DNA of 64,000 nt from Symsagittifera roscoffensis (Eukaryota > Xenacoelomorpha > Acoela > Convolutidae): NCBI RefSeq assembly GCF_963678635.1, contig NC_087063.1, forward strand, positions 27,955,649-28,019,648. The letters are read 5' to 3'. The notes beneath the pieces are model-generated. The model worked only from the letters and a program-made list of their open reading frames with translations. It was not told the DNA's origin and did no database searches. Both the position numbers and the translations under genes were made by a program. This document shows positions 34,595 through 47,754 of this stretch, piece after piece (positions within the stretch are counted from its first letter, which is position 1; each line of letters begins with the position of its first letter).

Positions 34595-35045
34595 CATAGC
34601 CAATTGAAGATTGGAAAAGAGTAGTGAACGCATGTAAACATAAAAAACATACTTTAAACTCTTTAAGATTCTAGAACAATTAATGATTGGCGCCTTTTTG
34701 ATAATATGAACCCAACTAGAGAAAACTGTATCAAAAGGTAATGTTTTTATTCCGCTGAAAATCTAAAAAATTAATTCCACTTTCGAAACTAGAAATCGTT
34801 CACGTTTTTTCGCGCCTTTCCACATTCGTATTTGGAGAATGCTATTTACGTCACTTTCAGCAGTTGAATTTCAATTGAACTCAAAAAGAGCATACATACC
34901 TTAGTCCATTCATAAATGCATCAATATGCATGAATGCACATCTGTAATTATTAGAGACTTTTAAGTCTTTTCCAGAAAAAAAAAACAAAAAAATCAGCAA
35001 GAACTACATAAGAGTCTTCACTACGTTCTTTACTCTTAATAACAA
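34595..35045. repeat. ACATAGCC...TACGTTCTTTACTCTT dispersed repeat (family entry)
   Basis: Full copies run about 450 bp from AACATAGCCAATTGAAGATT to an AAGAGTC-CACTACG-TACTCTT end that can fold on itself. Other copies: about 4405-4790, 15505-15950, 39448-39895, 41196-41645, 42953-43402 and 62370-63190 (split by a MITE). Partial copies: 17860-18130, 19900-19968, 29090-29200, 54000-54550 (split by a SINE) and 54680-54980. No coding capacity is seen. Confidence 0.75.
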
Positions 35046-35163
35046 ACTTCAGACGTTTCAAAATCAAAAAAATATATAGTCAGCGCACAATTTGAAATGT
35101 TATTTCACCTCAAGGTTTAAAACACAAGTCAACCGGAATTGAACCTTCTTATTCAAACGCTTG

Positions 35164-35201
35164 TTATAATCTGCCAAAAAAGATATTCTGGCAGATTATA
35201 A
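35164..35201. repeat. Conserved 13-bp hairpin
   Basis: TTATAATCTGCCA and its exact reverse complement around a 12-nt spacer. The same hairpin is kept unchanged in the duplicated units near 40369, 42126 and 43883. Confidence 0.85.
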
Positions 35202-36509
35202 TAAAACAAAATTGGTTGCTTTGGTGAACACGATCAAACTCTTGAAACTCAATCCAAGGAAAAAGATCCCGTTATACCCTGCAGCGTCTTCAAACTTGAC
35301 GTTTTGAAAACAAATAACCTCTCCTCAAATTACCATTAAGTCATACAAATCAATGCTTTGGAACAAAAAAATAACAAATCCAACTCAACTTATAATCGCA
35401 ATGGTTGAAAAATGTTATTGATTTGTCGTTTGAAACGAGTATAATTCCCATTTCTTTGTCCACAAAGAAAGGCGTATCAAATTTCAATCAAACTAATTCT
35501 CATCCAATATCCTTTCTCATGGTAGTTAAATCTTTGATCGTGTTAAGTACAAAAGGGTATAAGAGTGCCTGGAATTTTATTCCTTAATTTATGCACACTA
35601 TTCTGATTCGACAAAAAACATAGTGCTGCTGATGCAATTGCTTATGTAACCAAAAAAAAAACGTCTGTATCACAACAAGTTAAAACAAGAAACATTTATC
35701 TTTATTTCAAGAAGAGATTGGACACTTGATCATCATATTTTGTTCCATATTGCAGAAATCTATGGAATACAAGGCCAAACATTACACAGAGGCGAAGCTG
35801 AACTTCGCATCACTAGCAATGCAAAAAATTGGGGAAAATTTTTTCCAAAAAAATGTCGAAAAAATATATTTATTAAAATGAATAAGACTAACTTTGAAAC
35901 AAAAACAAAAAACATATCAATACATGAGAAATAAGCATCGGGAGCAAATTGTCACCAACGCTTGAGATAGTTTATTTGAACTTACCTTGACAAACTGCTT
36001 TCATTTTTACTTAAAAATGAAAAATTTAACTGGAAAAGAAGCTTCTTCAAGCAAACATCGTAGTATTTACATTGATTATTTACATTGAGCTATCTTTGAA
36101 AATTCATGTTAATTTTCCGCATAGCAAAGTCAGAATACAATGCGGGATAATTTCAAAAAGGGGAAATATTTTCCGAAACTGGTACAATACATATAGAGCA
36201 GTATTGATGGTCTCAGTATAATAGCCAAATACTGAGTCCATTTTGCAACACCGTGTTACGCGTATGAAGGCACCATTAATACGAAAATGATGCTTCTTCT
36301 AATGAAACAAAAAAAAATACTTCAAACGAAAGTACAATAGCATTCATTCATAATTTATACTGAGAATTTAACATGTTCATAAGCTTCATGCTCATGAACT
36401 ATTGAAGTTTGTTATAAGATCACTTGCGCGACTACATTGCAAACTTTTTAAAATAATTATTTTATGATAATTCCATTAACATGTCACCCAGAAAAAAATT
36501 ACAGCATTA

Positions 36510-37035
36510 AACACAGAGGCGAAGTTGCACGTCGCATAAGCAAGCAAAAAGATGACGCAACTGGGAAAAACAGAATGAGTAAAACTTCGAGTCTACAAAA
36601 CTTCTGAAGTGACGCACGCCATTTATGAGTCTACATAGTTGCTAAGTGACGCAAGCCAATTATGACGCATTAGCGGTGCCAGTCAATTTGAAGAAAAAAA
36701 AGAAATCTACCAACTAACATGCCTCAATTGATAGAGCGGACGCAGTTTAACTACTATATGAAAACTTTCATTAAAAACATTCGACCCTGCCCAGGTTCGA
36801 ACCTTCTTGATCTGTTCCGAGTCTCCTTGCCTACCTCTCCACTACTGATCCATGATACCTTGAAGCTAAAGGGCTTTTTGTAATATAATAGTCTGTGTTA
36901 ATATCCTTAGCATTGGCTGTACTTAATAGCTGGTTATTGATCAAATTGAACACATTTTGTCGCAACAATATTTGCGACTTAGGTTGGAGAAAAGAGAGTT
37001 CATACTATAACACAGGTTTTGCTTGTTTAAAAACC
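36510..37035. repeat. Composite SINE-like repeat, copy 2
   Basis: Same module order as 16220-16760. The minus-strand tRNA-like part (36780-36860) has a perfect B box, GGTTCGAACC. It is duplicated with the block at 46100-46625. Confidence 0.75.
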
Positions 37036-38134
37036 AAATTAAACATAGAGGCGCAGCTGCGCTTCGCAAACACTAGCGAGAACACAAAAAGCAGCTCTAT
37101 AGTGAGAAATAAGAAAAGAAAAATAAACCCCGAATTAGTAAAAACTTGGGTACGTGTCGGATTCCATCGATTTCGTAAATACTTGTCCGATTAAATTTCG
37201 CGTTAAAGCTTATTCTCAAATTTTAAAAAAGCGCCTCACACTATCTCCGTTGTGACAAAAACATTAGAAAAATAGTGTAGCCTATGAATGTCGGAGGGAA
37301 CAATCTACGTTCCAGAAACCAATTGAAGAGTTTATTTGGCAAGGGAAAGGAGCATGCAAGAATCACAATATCTAACTACAATACATGTTTGTTTCTTTGC
37401 GCAACTTACCAATTCTCTGTTAATGTTAATCTTCGACCTCTTTTCACCCGCCCGTTTATCTTCACTTTCAATTCACTTTTCACAATCCATTTTTTTCAAC
37501 CATCCGTCTTTCGAGTTATCAATCGCTCTGCAATAATTTTCCAAAAACCATCTCCAACCCAACTCTTCAAACATTTTCATTTCAATTGATCATCTTCAGT
37601 TAATCTTCTATTTCATTTCATCATCTTCAATTTCACTTTTTCAAATCTTCACACATTTCTCCGTGTCTTCTCTCTTAAAATAAAAAAGAAAATTAGGCAA
37701 ATTTTTCAGTTCGAAATTACTGCAAGTAAACGTGTTTTAAAAACTCAATTATAATAATTCAAGCAGAACAGTTAACCCTACAACAGCAACTCAAAAAGAA
37801 ATCAATATCAAAAATACTTACACGCAACGTGTAATTCGGGCAGATTAACGAAATATGTATACAAAGCAGAAATTAATTCAAATATAACAGACCAGTTTTT
37901 GAAACTAACATGTTCTGTTTGCATTTTATCATCAATCTATCAATCTTCAAATTGTGCAGCTCTCAAAATGTAAGAGCAGCCCAGCCTTCTATTGCAGTTT
38001 TTTCTCACTTCATCATCATGATCAGCATCATCGTTTAATAGTATCGCCCTGAAAAATTAATCCCGGATGGGGTTTTAAAAATTGATTCAATTGATAAGTA
38101 GTTAATATTGATTAATGCATTAGTCATTAATTAT

Positions 38135-38321
38135 TCAACTCTGCTCACTTGGGGGTGATCTGGAGTAAGACCTTCGAGGGGAGCGTGACCTGGACCGCCT
38201 TCTGCTCTCGTACCGGGGTTGGGGAGCATATCTGTCTCTGTCTCCATAGCGTCCACCACCACCTCCTCCGCCTCGTCCTTCGTACTCATAGTACCCTCCG
38301 CCACGACCACCGCCTTCATAT
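38135..38321 (-). CDS. Duplicate of the tra2 terminal exon
   Basis: This 187-nt exon-like copy matches the last coding exon of transformer-2 (47755-47941). It keeps the splice acceptor (TTGACTAG), frame and stop. Five bases differ and all five are synonymous, so the encoded Gly-rich/RS tail is identical. It lies 9.6 kb downstream of the tra2 body on the same strand, within copy A. Copy A does not contain the preceding tra2 exon, so it cannot make a protein alone. It could serve as an alternative last exon if the proximal one is skipped, or be an unused relic too young to have decayed. Confidence 0.75.
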
Positions 38322-38913
38322 CTAGTCAAATTGTTCTTTTTTACACTGTTTTTAGATACACTGATTTCTTTTACACTGATTTTATTTGCTGTTTTCGGAT
38401 TAGATTAGAAATTCTCTTAAGTGCATTGTCTGTGGAAAAAATAAAGAGTAAGAGAGAAAATCGCGCCACTAGTTAAATGCTTAGCAATTAACCATACAGA
38501 CAAAATTGCATTTCAAGCTTCTAACTTGAATTGTAAATGTGGGGATGGGGTAGGATCCTATAATGGGGTAGTCCCCTTCACCCTCAGCGCACACACAAAA
38601 AGCGCCACTAAGCCGATATAATAAAGGCCGAAACCAATTACGACAAAAAAGGAAAATCAAAAAAGCCGGAAAGACTCAAAAATTTGAGAATAAAAAATTA
38701 TCAAGTCCATCTCAACCTCACAACACAAAAACTTTTTTCTCTGGTCAACAGACGCAATATGAGCCCATTAAGCCGATATAATATAGACCAAAACCAATTA
38801 AGGCGAAAAAAGAAAGAACAAAAATGCCAAAAAAAAACTGTTGCCATGAAAAACGTGAACTATAATTTCTATTTAAATTTAAGCAAAATATGCGATCCAG
38901 ATAGAAGCAAAGA

Positions 38914-41900
38914 AACTAATTTTCACTTGAAACGACTCAAAAACAGGTCACAAAGCCGAAATCATTTGGACAGAAAAAAAATTAAGAAAAAAAGAAGAAA
39001 ATACAAGATTTACAAACAGCAGAAGTAAAGCAAAACACTAAAAGCAACTACAATGTGAATTGCACATAGCAAGAAAAACAATACTAAGACGTGGCAAGTA
39101 GGCAGACAAAACATAAGCCGGCAATTCTTTTTGAAACGGAATATTCCCCGTGTAAAAAAAACAGGTCCCGGCCAGATTCGAAACCGGGACCTTTGCGGTA
39201 CCAAGCAAATTTGTTACCTCCAGGCTAAGTGGGCCGGAAACGCAAAGAATTTGAAGAGGGCCGGGAACGCTCGGAAGATATCTCTAAGGACGAATCTAGA
39301 AGTACTCAAGAGGGTAATCAATAACTTTTAGATGGTAAAAACGAAATTCCGTCGAAAATGCTTAGGTAAAAAGTTGGCGAAAATTGAAGATTCCCTCACA
39401 GAGATTCGAGTATCTTCGCGCTCAAAAACCAACAACAGCAAAAAAAAACATAGCCAATTGAAGATTGGAAAAGAGTAGTGAACGCATGTAAACATAAAAA
39501 ACATACTTTAAACTCTTTAAGATTCTAGAACAATTAATGATTGGCGCCTTTTTGATAATATGAACCCAACTAGAGAAAACTGTATCAAAAGGTAATGTTT
39601 TTATTCCGCTGAAAATCTAAAAAATTAATTCCACTTTCGAAACTAGAAATCGTTCACGTTTTTTCGCGCCTTTCCACATTCGTATTTGGAGAATGCTATT
39701 TACAGCAGTTGAATTTCAATTGAACTCAAAAAGAGCATACATACCTTAGTCCATTCATAAATGCATCAATATGCATGAATGCACATCTGTAATTATTAGA
39801 GACTTTTAAGTCTTTTCCAGAAAAAAAAAACAAAAAATTCAGCAAGAACTACATAAGAGTCTTCACTACGTTCTTTACTCTTAATAACAAACTTCAGACG
39901 TTTCAAAATCAAAAAAATATATAGTCAGCGCACAATTTGAAATTCGAAAATATCTCTGGTAAAAACGCCTCTACCACCGAGAACTGACCAGACTGTTTCT
40001 TTTTCCATTAGAACTTTTATATTCGACAGATCCATCCATTATGCTGTTTTACGTAAATGCCACATCCCCTAGTATATATACCAAGCATCACAAAATGCGC
40101 TTTGATAAAGCGGTTGAAACGCAGGCTAGTAAGAAATACTGATAATCGAGCATCACAAAGAAGTGTGACATAATTTTGAACAAAAAAACTCGTATTAAAA
40201 ATCACGCGTTTGCTTGTGTTTGTTATTTGTTTCGTTCAACTTGTTGACAGAAAAAAAATCTCGTACCAGATATGATAACACTAGCAAATGTAATTTCACC
40301 TCAAAATTTACAATTAGGTTTAAAACACAAGTCAACCGGAATTGAACCTTCTTATTCAAACGCTTGTTATAATCTGCCAAAAAAGATATTCTGGCAGATT
40401 ATAATAAAATAAAATTGGTTGCTTTGGTGAACACGATCAAACTCTTGAAACTCAATCCAAGGAAAAAGATCCCGTTATACCCTGCAGCTTCTTCAAACTT
40501 GACGTTTTGAAAACAAATAACCTCTCCTCAAATTACCATTAAGTCATACAAATCAATGCTTTGGAACAAAAAAATAACAAATCCAACTCAACTTATAATC
40601 GCAATGGTTGAAAAATGTTATTGATTTGTCGTTTGAAACGAGTATAATTCCCATTTTCCATCAACTAATTTTCACTTGAAACGACTCAAAAACAGGTCAC
40701 AAAGCCGAAATCATTTGGACAGAAAAAAAATTAAGAAAAAAAGAAGAAAATACAAGATTTACAAACAGCAGAAGTAAAGCAAAACACTAAAAGCAACTAC
40801 AATGTGAATTGCACATAGCAAGAAAAACAATACTAAGACGTGGCAAGTAGGCAGACAAAACATAAGCCGGCAATTCTTTTTGAAACGGAATATTTCCCGT
40901 GTAAAAAAACAGGTCCCGGCCAGATTCGAAACCGGGACCTTTGCGGTACCAAGCAAATTTGTTACCTCCAGGCTAAGTGGGCCGGAAACGCAAAGAATTT
41001 GAAGAGGGCCGGGAACGCTCGGAAGATATCTCTCAGGACGAATCTAGAAGTACTCAAGAGGGTAATCAATAACTTTTAGATGGTAAAAACGAAATTCCGT
41101 CGAAAATGCTTAGGTAAAAAGTTGGCGAAAATTGAAGATTCCCTCACAGAGAGTCGAGTATCTTCGCGCTCAAAAACCAACAACAGCAAAAAAAAACATA
41201 GCCAATTGAAGATTGGAAAAGAGTAGTGAACGCAAGTAAACATAAAAAACATACTTTAAACTCTTTAAGATTCTAGAACAATTTATGATTGGCGCCTTTT
41301 TGATAATATGAACCCAACTAGAGAAAACTGTATCAAAAGGTAATGTTTTTATTCCGCTGAAAATCTAAAAAATTAATTCCACTTTCGAAACTAGAAATCG
41401 TTCACGTTTTTTCGCGCCTTTCCACATTCGTATTTGGAGAATGCTATTTACGTCACTTTCAGCAGTTGAATTTCAATTGAACTCAAAAAGAGCATACATA
41501 CCTTAGTCCATTCATAAATGCATCAATATGCATGAATGCACATCTGTAATTATTAGAGACTTTTAAGTCTTTTCCAGAAAAAAAAAACAAAAAAATCAGC
41601 AAGAACTACATAAGAGTCTTCACTACGTTCTTTACTCTTAATAACAAACTTCAGACTTTTCAAAATCAAAAAAATATATAGTCAGCGCACAATTTGAAAT
41701 TCGAAAATATCTCTGGTAAAAACGCCTCTACCACCGAGAACTGACCAGACTGTTTCTTTTTCCATTAGAACTTTTATATTCGACAGATCCATCCATTATG
41801 CTGTTTTACGTAAATGCCACATCCCCTAGTATATATACCAAGCATCACAAAATGCGCTTTGATAAAGCGGTTGAAACGCAGGCTAGTAAGAAATACTGAT

Positions 41901-44169
41901 AATCGAGCATCACAAAGAAGTGTGACATAATTTTGAACAAAAAAACTCGTATTAAAAATCACGCGTTTGCTTGTGTTTGTTATTTGTTTCGTTCAACTTG
42001 TTGACAGAAAAAAAATCTCGTACCAGATATGATAACACTAGCAAATGTAATTTCACCTCAAAATTTACAATTAGGTTTAAAACACAAGTCAACCGGAATT
42101 GAACCTTCTTATTCAAACGCTTGTTATAATCTGCCAAAAAAGATATTCTGGCAGATTATAATAAAATAAAATTGGTTGCTTTGGTGAACACGATCAAACT
42201 CTTGAAACTCAATCCAAGGAAAAAGATCCCGTTATACCCTGCAGCGTCTTCAAACTTGACGTTTTGAAAACAAATAACCTCTCCTCAAATTACCATTAAG
42301 TCATACAAATCAATGCTTTGGAACAAAAAAATAACAAATCCAACTCAACTTATAATCGCAATGGTTGAAAAATGTTATTGATTTGTCGTTTGAAACGAGT
42401 ATAATTCCCATTTTCCATCAACTAATTTTCACTTGAAACGACTCAAAAACAGGTCACAAAGCCGAAATCATTTGGACAGAAAAAAAATTAAGAAAAAAAG
42501 AAGAAAATACAAGATTTACAAACAGCAGAAGTAAAGCAAAACACTAAAAGCAACTACAATGTGAATTGCACATAGCAAGAAAAACAATACTAAGACGTGG
42601 CAAGTAGGCAGACAAAACATAAGCCGGCAATTCTTTTTGAAACGGAATATTTCCCGTGTAAAAAAACAGGTCCCTGCCAGATTCGAAACCGGGACCTTTG
42701 CGGTACCAAGCAAATTTGTTACCTCCAGGCTAAGTGGGCCGGAAACGCAAAGAATTTGAAGAGGGCCGGGAACGCTCGGAAGATATCTCTAAGGACGAAT
42801 CTAGAAGTACTCAAGAGGGTAATCAATAACTTTTAGATGGTAAAAACGAAATTCCGTCGAAAATGCTTAGGTAAAAAGTTGGCGAAAATTGAAGATTCCC
42901 TCACAGAGAGTCGAGTATCTTCGCGCTCAAAAACCAACAACAGCAAAAAAAAACATAGCCAATTGAAGATTGGAAAAGAGTAGTGAACGCAAGTAAACAT
43001 AAAAAACATACTTTAAACTCTTTAAGATTCTAGAACAATTTATGATTGGCGCCTTTTTGATAATATGAACCCAACTAGAGAAAACTGTATCAAAAGGTAA
43101 TGTTTTTATTCCGCTGAAAATCTAAAAAATTAATTCCACTTTCGAAACTAGAAATCGTTCACGTTTTTTCGCGCCTTTCCACATTCGTATTTGGAGAATG
43201 CTATTTACGTCACTTTCAGCAGTTGAATTTCAATTGAACTCAAAAAGAGCATACATACCTTAGTCCATTCATAAATGCATCAATATGCATGAATGCGCAT
43301 CTGTAATTATTAGAGACTTTTAAGTCTTTTCCAGAAAAAAAAAACAAAAAAATCAGCAAGAACTACATAAGAGTCTTCACTACGTTCTTTACTCTTAATA
43401 ACAAACTTCAGACGTTTCAAAATCAAAAAAATATATAGTCAGCGCACAATTTGAAATTCGAAAATATCTCTGGTAAAAACGCCTCTACCACCGAGAACTG
43501 ACCAGACTGTTTCTTTTTCCATTAGAACTTTTATATTCGACAGATCCATCCATTATGCTGTTTTACGTAAATGCCACATCCCCTAGTATATATACCAAGC
43601 ATCACAAAATGCGCTTTGATAAAGCGGTTGAAACGCAGGCTAGTAAGAAATACTGATAATCGAGCATCACAAAGAAGTGTGACATAATTTTGAACAAAAA
43701 AACTCGTATTAAAAATCACGCGTTTGCTTGTGTTTGTTATTTGTTTCGTTCAACTTGTTGACAGAAAAAAAATCTCGTACCAGATATGATAACACTAGCA
43801 AATGTAATTTCACCTCAAAATTTACAATTAGGTTTAAAACACAAGTCAACCGGAATTGAACCTTCTTATTCAAACGCTTGTTATAATCTGCCAAAAAAGA
43901 TATTCTGGCAGATTATAATAAAATAAAATTGGTTGCTTTGGTGAACACGATCAAACTCTTGAAACTCAATCCAAGGAAAAAGATCCCGTTATACCCTGCA
44001 GCGTCTTCAAACTTGACGTTTTGAAAACAAATAACCTCTCCTCAAATTACCATTAAGTCATACAAATCAATGCTTTGGAACAAAAAAATAACAAATCCAA
44101 CTCAACTTATAATCGCAATGGTTGAAAAATGTTATTGATTTGTCGTTTGAAACGAGTATAATTCCCATT
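38914..44169. repeat. Tandem triplication, unit ~1757 bp
   Basis: Three head-to-tail units: about 38914-40655 (about 1749 bp net, with a 9-bp deletion near 39702), 40656-42412 and 42413-44169. Each junction reads TTCCCATTT-TCCATCAACTAATTTTC; the last unit instead runs into the unique sequence TTCCCATTT-CTTTGTCC found also at 35452. The units are nearly identical. Small repeated open frames within them (at 40017, 40195, 40759 and 40840 and their copies) are not genes. Confidence 0.92.
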
Positions 44170-45540
44170 TCTTTGTCCACAAAGAAAGGCGTATCAAATT
44201 TCAATCAAACTAATTCTCATCCAATATCCTTTCTCATGGTAGTTAAATCTTTGAGCGTGTTAAGTACAAAAGGGTATAAGAGTGCCTGGAATTTTATTCC
44301 CTAATTTATGCACACTATTCTGATTCGACAAAAAACATAGTGCTGCTGATGCAATTGCTTATGTAACCAAAAAAAACGTCTGTATCACAACAAGTTAAAA
44401 CAAGAAACATTTATCTTTATTTCAAGAAGAGATTGGACACTTGATCATCATATTTTGTTCCATATTGCAGAAATCTATGGAATACAAGGCTAAACATTAC
44501 AAAGAGGCGAAGCTGAACGTCGCATCACTAGCAATGCAAAAAATTGGGAAAAATTTTTTCCAAAAAAATGTCGAAAAAATATATTTATCAAAATGAATAA
44601 GACTAACTTTGAAACAAAAAACATATCAATACATGAGAAATAAGCATCGGGAGATAATGTACCCAGCGTGAACAAAGCCGAAAAGTTCTTGTCAGAAACC
44701 TTTAAGCCGATAAAAAAATCAACAAAAAACTTCAAACTTCTGAAAAGTTAATAAGTCAACCTCACCCTCAAAACATACAAACACTCAAAAAACTTCATTT
44801 GCTCGTCGTATAAAATATGCCGAAACCACTTAAGCCCAAGAAAGGAAAATCAAGAAAGAACTAAAACAAATTCAAAAAATTAAGACTAATAAGAAGTCCC
44901 CCTCAACATCAAAAAACAGACACGCACACAGAACTTTTTTCGCTCGTCAAAACAAGCAAAAAGAGGCCAATGAGCTGATATACTCTAGGCCCAAAGCTAT
45001 AATTCTATCAAGATGTGAAGCATTTTGAGCAATCCAGAGAGGAGCATTAAAAAATCAATATATAAAAAATAGGCCGAAATCATTTGATCAGATTAAAATT
45101 TTTTAGCGAAAAAAAAACAAATGAAAAAAAATATACGAAGTCAAGCTTAGTAAAATTACAAAGAGCAGAGGTAAATCAGAGCACTAACAGCAATTATGAA
45201 TTTTTAAAAAATAAAAAAAAAGATTACAATATGACAACTTAGCCGACAAAACATAAACAGAGTTGTTAACCCGAAAAAAGTCTAACTTCCGATTTGATAA
45301 TGCTTGCTAATCGCAAGCGTTATTATGATTCAAGCGAGAAATTAGTTGAAATAGGTAATTCTTGATCATCGAGTTTTGATTTGAAGTGTGATTTTCCGCG
45401 AGCTTCATTCAGTGACTTTTATATCGAATATGTACCAATAACTTACCGATATCTTTACATAACAGGATTATACTCCTCTTTTGAAAGCTCCAAAAACGAT
45501 CTGAAAGCTGTAAATGAAGGTCTCAATGCTAACAAATTGT
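44170..45540. other. Copy B segment with extra sequence
   Basis: The left part matches 35450-35950. About 44652-45535 has no partner in copy A and holds AAGCCGAAAA-rich repeat, a GTTAACCCGAAAAAAGTCTA phrase with a GCTTGC/GCAAGC hairpin (45262-45325), and an unrecognised 65-codon open frame at 45381-45578. No gene is supported. Confidence 0.55.
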
Positions 45541-46099
45541 CACCAACGCTTGAGATAGTTTATTTGAACTTACCTTGACAAACTGCTTTCATTTTTACTT
45601 AAAAATGAAAAATTTAACTGGAAAAGAAGCTTCTTCAAGCAAACATCGTAGTATTTACATTGATTATTTACATTGAGCTATCTTTGAAAATTCATGTTAA
45701 TTTTCCGCATAGCAAAGTCAGAATACAATGCGGGATAATTTCAAAAAAGGGGAAATATTTTCCGAAACTGGTACAATACATATAGAGCAGTATTGATGGT
45801 CTCAGTATAATAGCCAAATACTGAGTCCATTTTGCAACACCGTGTTACGCGCATGAAGGCACCATTAATACGAAAATGATGCTTCTTCTAATGAAACAAA
45901 AAAAAATACTTCAAACGAAAGTACAATAGCATTCATTCATAATTTATACTGAGAATTTAACATGTTCATAAGCTTCATGCTCATGAACTATTGAAGTTTG
46001 TTATAAGATCACTTGCGCGACTACATTGCAAACTTTTTAAAATAATTATTTTATGATAATTCCATTAACATGTCACCCAGAAGAAAATTACAGCATTAA

Positions 46100-46625
46100 A
46101 CACAGAGGCGAAGTTGCACGTCGCATAAGCAAGCAAAAAGATGACGCAACTGGGAAAAACAGAATGAGTAAAACTTCGAGTCTACAAAACTTCTGAAGTG
46201 ACGCACGCCATTTATGAGTCTACATAGTTGCTAAGTGACGCAAGCCAATTATGACGCATTAGCGGTGCCAGTCAATTTGAAGAAAAAAAAGAAATCTACC
46301 AACTAACATGCCTCAATTGATAGAGCGGACGCAGTTTAACTACTATATGAAAACTTTCATTAAAAACATTCGACCCTGCCCAGGTTCGAACCTTCTTGAT
46401 CTGTTCCGAGTCTCCTTGCCTACCTCTCCACTACTGATCCATGATACCTTGAAGCTAAAGGGCTTTTTGTAATATAATAGTCTGTGTTAATATCCTTAGC
46501 ATTGGCTGTACTTAATAGCTGGTTATTGATCAAATTGAACACATTTTGTCGCAACAATATTTGCGACTTAGGTTGGAGAAAAGAGAGTTCATACTATAAC
46601 ACAGGTTTTGCTTGTTTAAAAACCA
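46100..46625. repeat. Composite SINE-like repeat, copy 3
   Basis: Duplicate of 36510-37035, nearly identical because it lies within the segmental duplication. Confidence 0.75.
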
Positions 46626-47754
46626 AATTAAACATAGAGGCGCAGCTGCGCTTCGCAAACACTAGCGAGAACACAAAAAGCAGCTCTATAGTGAGAAATA
46701 AGAAAAGAAAAATAAACCCCGAATTAGTAAAAACTTGGGTACGTGTCGGATTCCATCGATTTCGTAAATACTTGTCGGATTAAATTTCGCGTTAAAGCTT
46801 ATTCTCAAATTTTAAAAAAGCGCCTCACACTATCTCCGTTGTGACAAAAACATTAGAAAAATAGTGTAGCCTATGAATGTCGGAGGGAACAATCTACGTT
46901 CCAGAAACCAATTGAAGAGTTTATTTGGCAAGGGAAAGGAGCATGCAAGAATCACAATATCTAACTACAATACATGTTTGTTTCTTTGCGCAACTTACCA
47001 ATTCTCTGTTAATGTTAATCTTCGACCTCTTTTCACCCGCCCGTTTATCTTCACTTTCAATTCACTTTTCACAATCCATTTTTTTCAACCATCCGTCTTT
47101 CGAGTTATCAATCGCTCTGCAATAATTTTCCAAAAACCATCTCCAACCCAACTCTTCAAACATTTTCATTTCAATTGATCATCTTCAGTTAATCTTCTAT
47201 TTCATTTCATCATCTTCAATTTCACTTTTTCAAATCTTCACACATTTCTCCGTGTCTTCTCTCTTAAAATAAAAAAGAAAATTAGGCAAATTTTTCAGTT
47301 CGAAATTACTGCAAGTAAACGTGTTTTAAAAACTCAATTATAATAATTCAAGCAGAACAGTTAACCCTACAACAGCAACTCAAAAAGAAATCAATATCAA
47401 AAATACTTACACGCAACGTGTAATTCGGGCAGATTAACGAAATATGTATACAAAGCAGAAATTAATTCAAATATAACAGACCAGTTTTTGAAACTAACAT
47501 GTTCTGTTTGCATTTTATCATCAATCTATCAATCTTCAAATTGTGCAGCTCTCAAAATGTAAGAGCAGCCCAGCCTTCTATTGCAGTTTTTTCTCACTTC
47601 ATCATCATGATCAGCATCATCGTTTAATAGTATCGCCCTGAAAAATTAATTCGATTTATAGCATTTCAATTAAATGTGATTTATGCTCAAGGTTTTAAAA
47701 ATTGATTCAATTGATAAGTAGTTAATATTGATTAATGGATTAGTTATTAATGAT

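Larger units (their letters stand above)
33719..38563. repeat. Segmental duplication, copy A
   Basis: This block is repeated head to tail as copy B (38571-48155). Both begin GTCCCCTTCACCCTCAGCG and both end at GGTAGGATCCTATAA. Copy A lacks about 330 bp (near 35097) and about 890 bp (near 35952) found in copy B, and lacks the extra 1757-bp units. Similarity is very high, with only scattered substitutions over kilobases, except near the tra2 exon where indels are frequent. Confidence 0.9.

Noticed and set aside
36895-37589. Conserved 99- and 101-codon frames present in both duplication copies (also 46484-47178)
   Set aside because: Near-identical DNA explains their conservation; the first frame translates a dispersed repeat that also occurs at 16620-16760.
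40017-43894. Family of small conserved genes (repeated 61-79 codon frames)
   Set aside because: The frames repeat only because the 1757-bp unit is triplicated; several lie over tRNA-like sequence and both strands are open.
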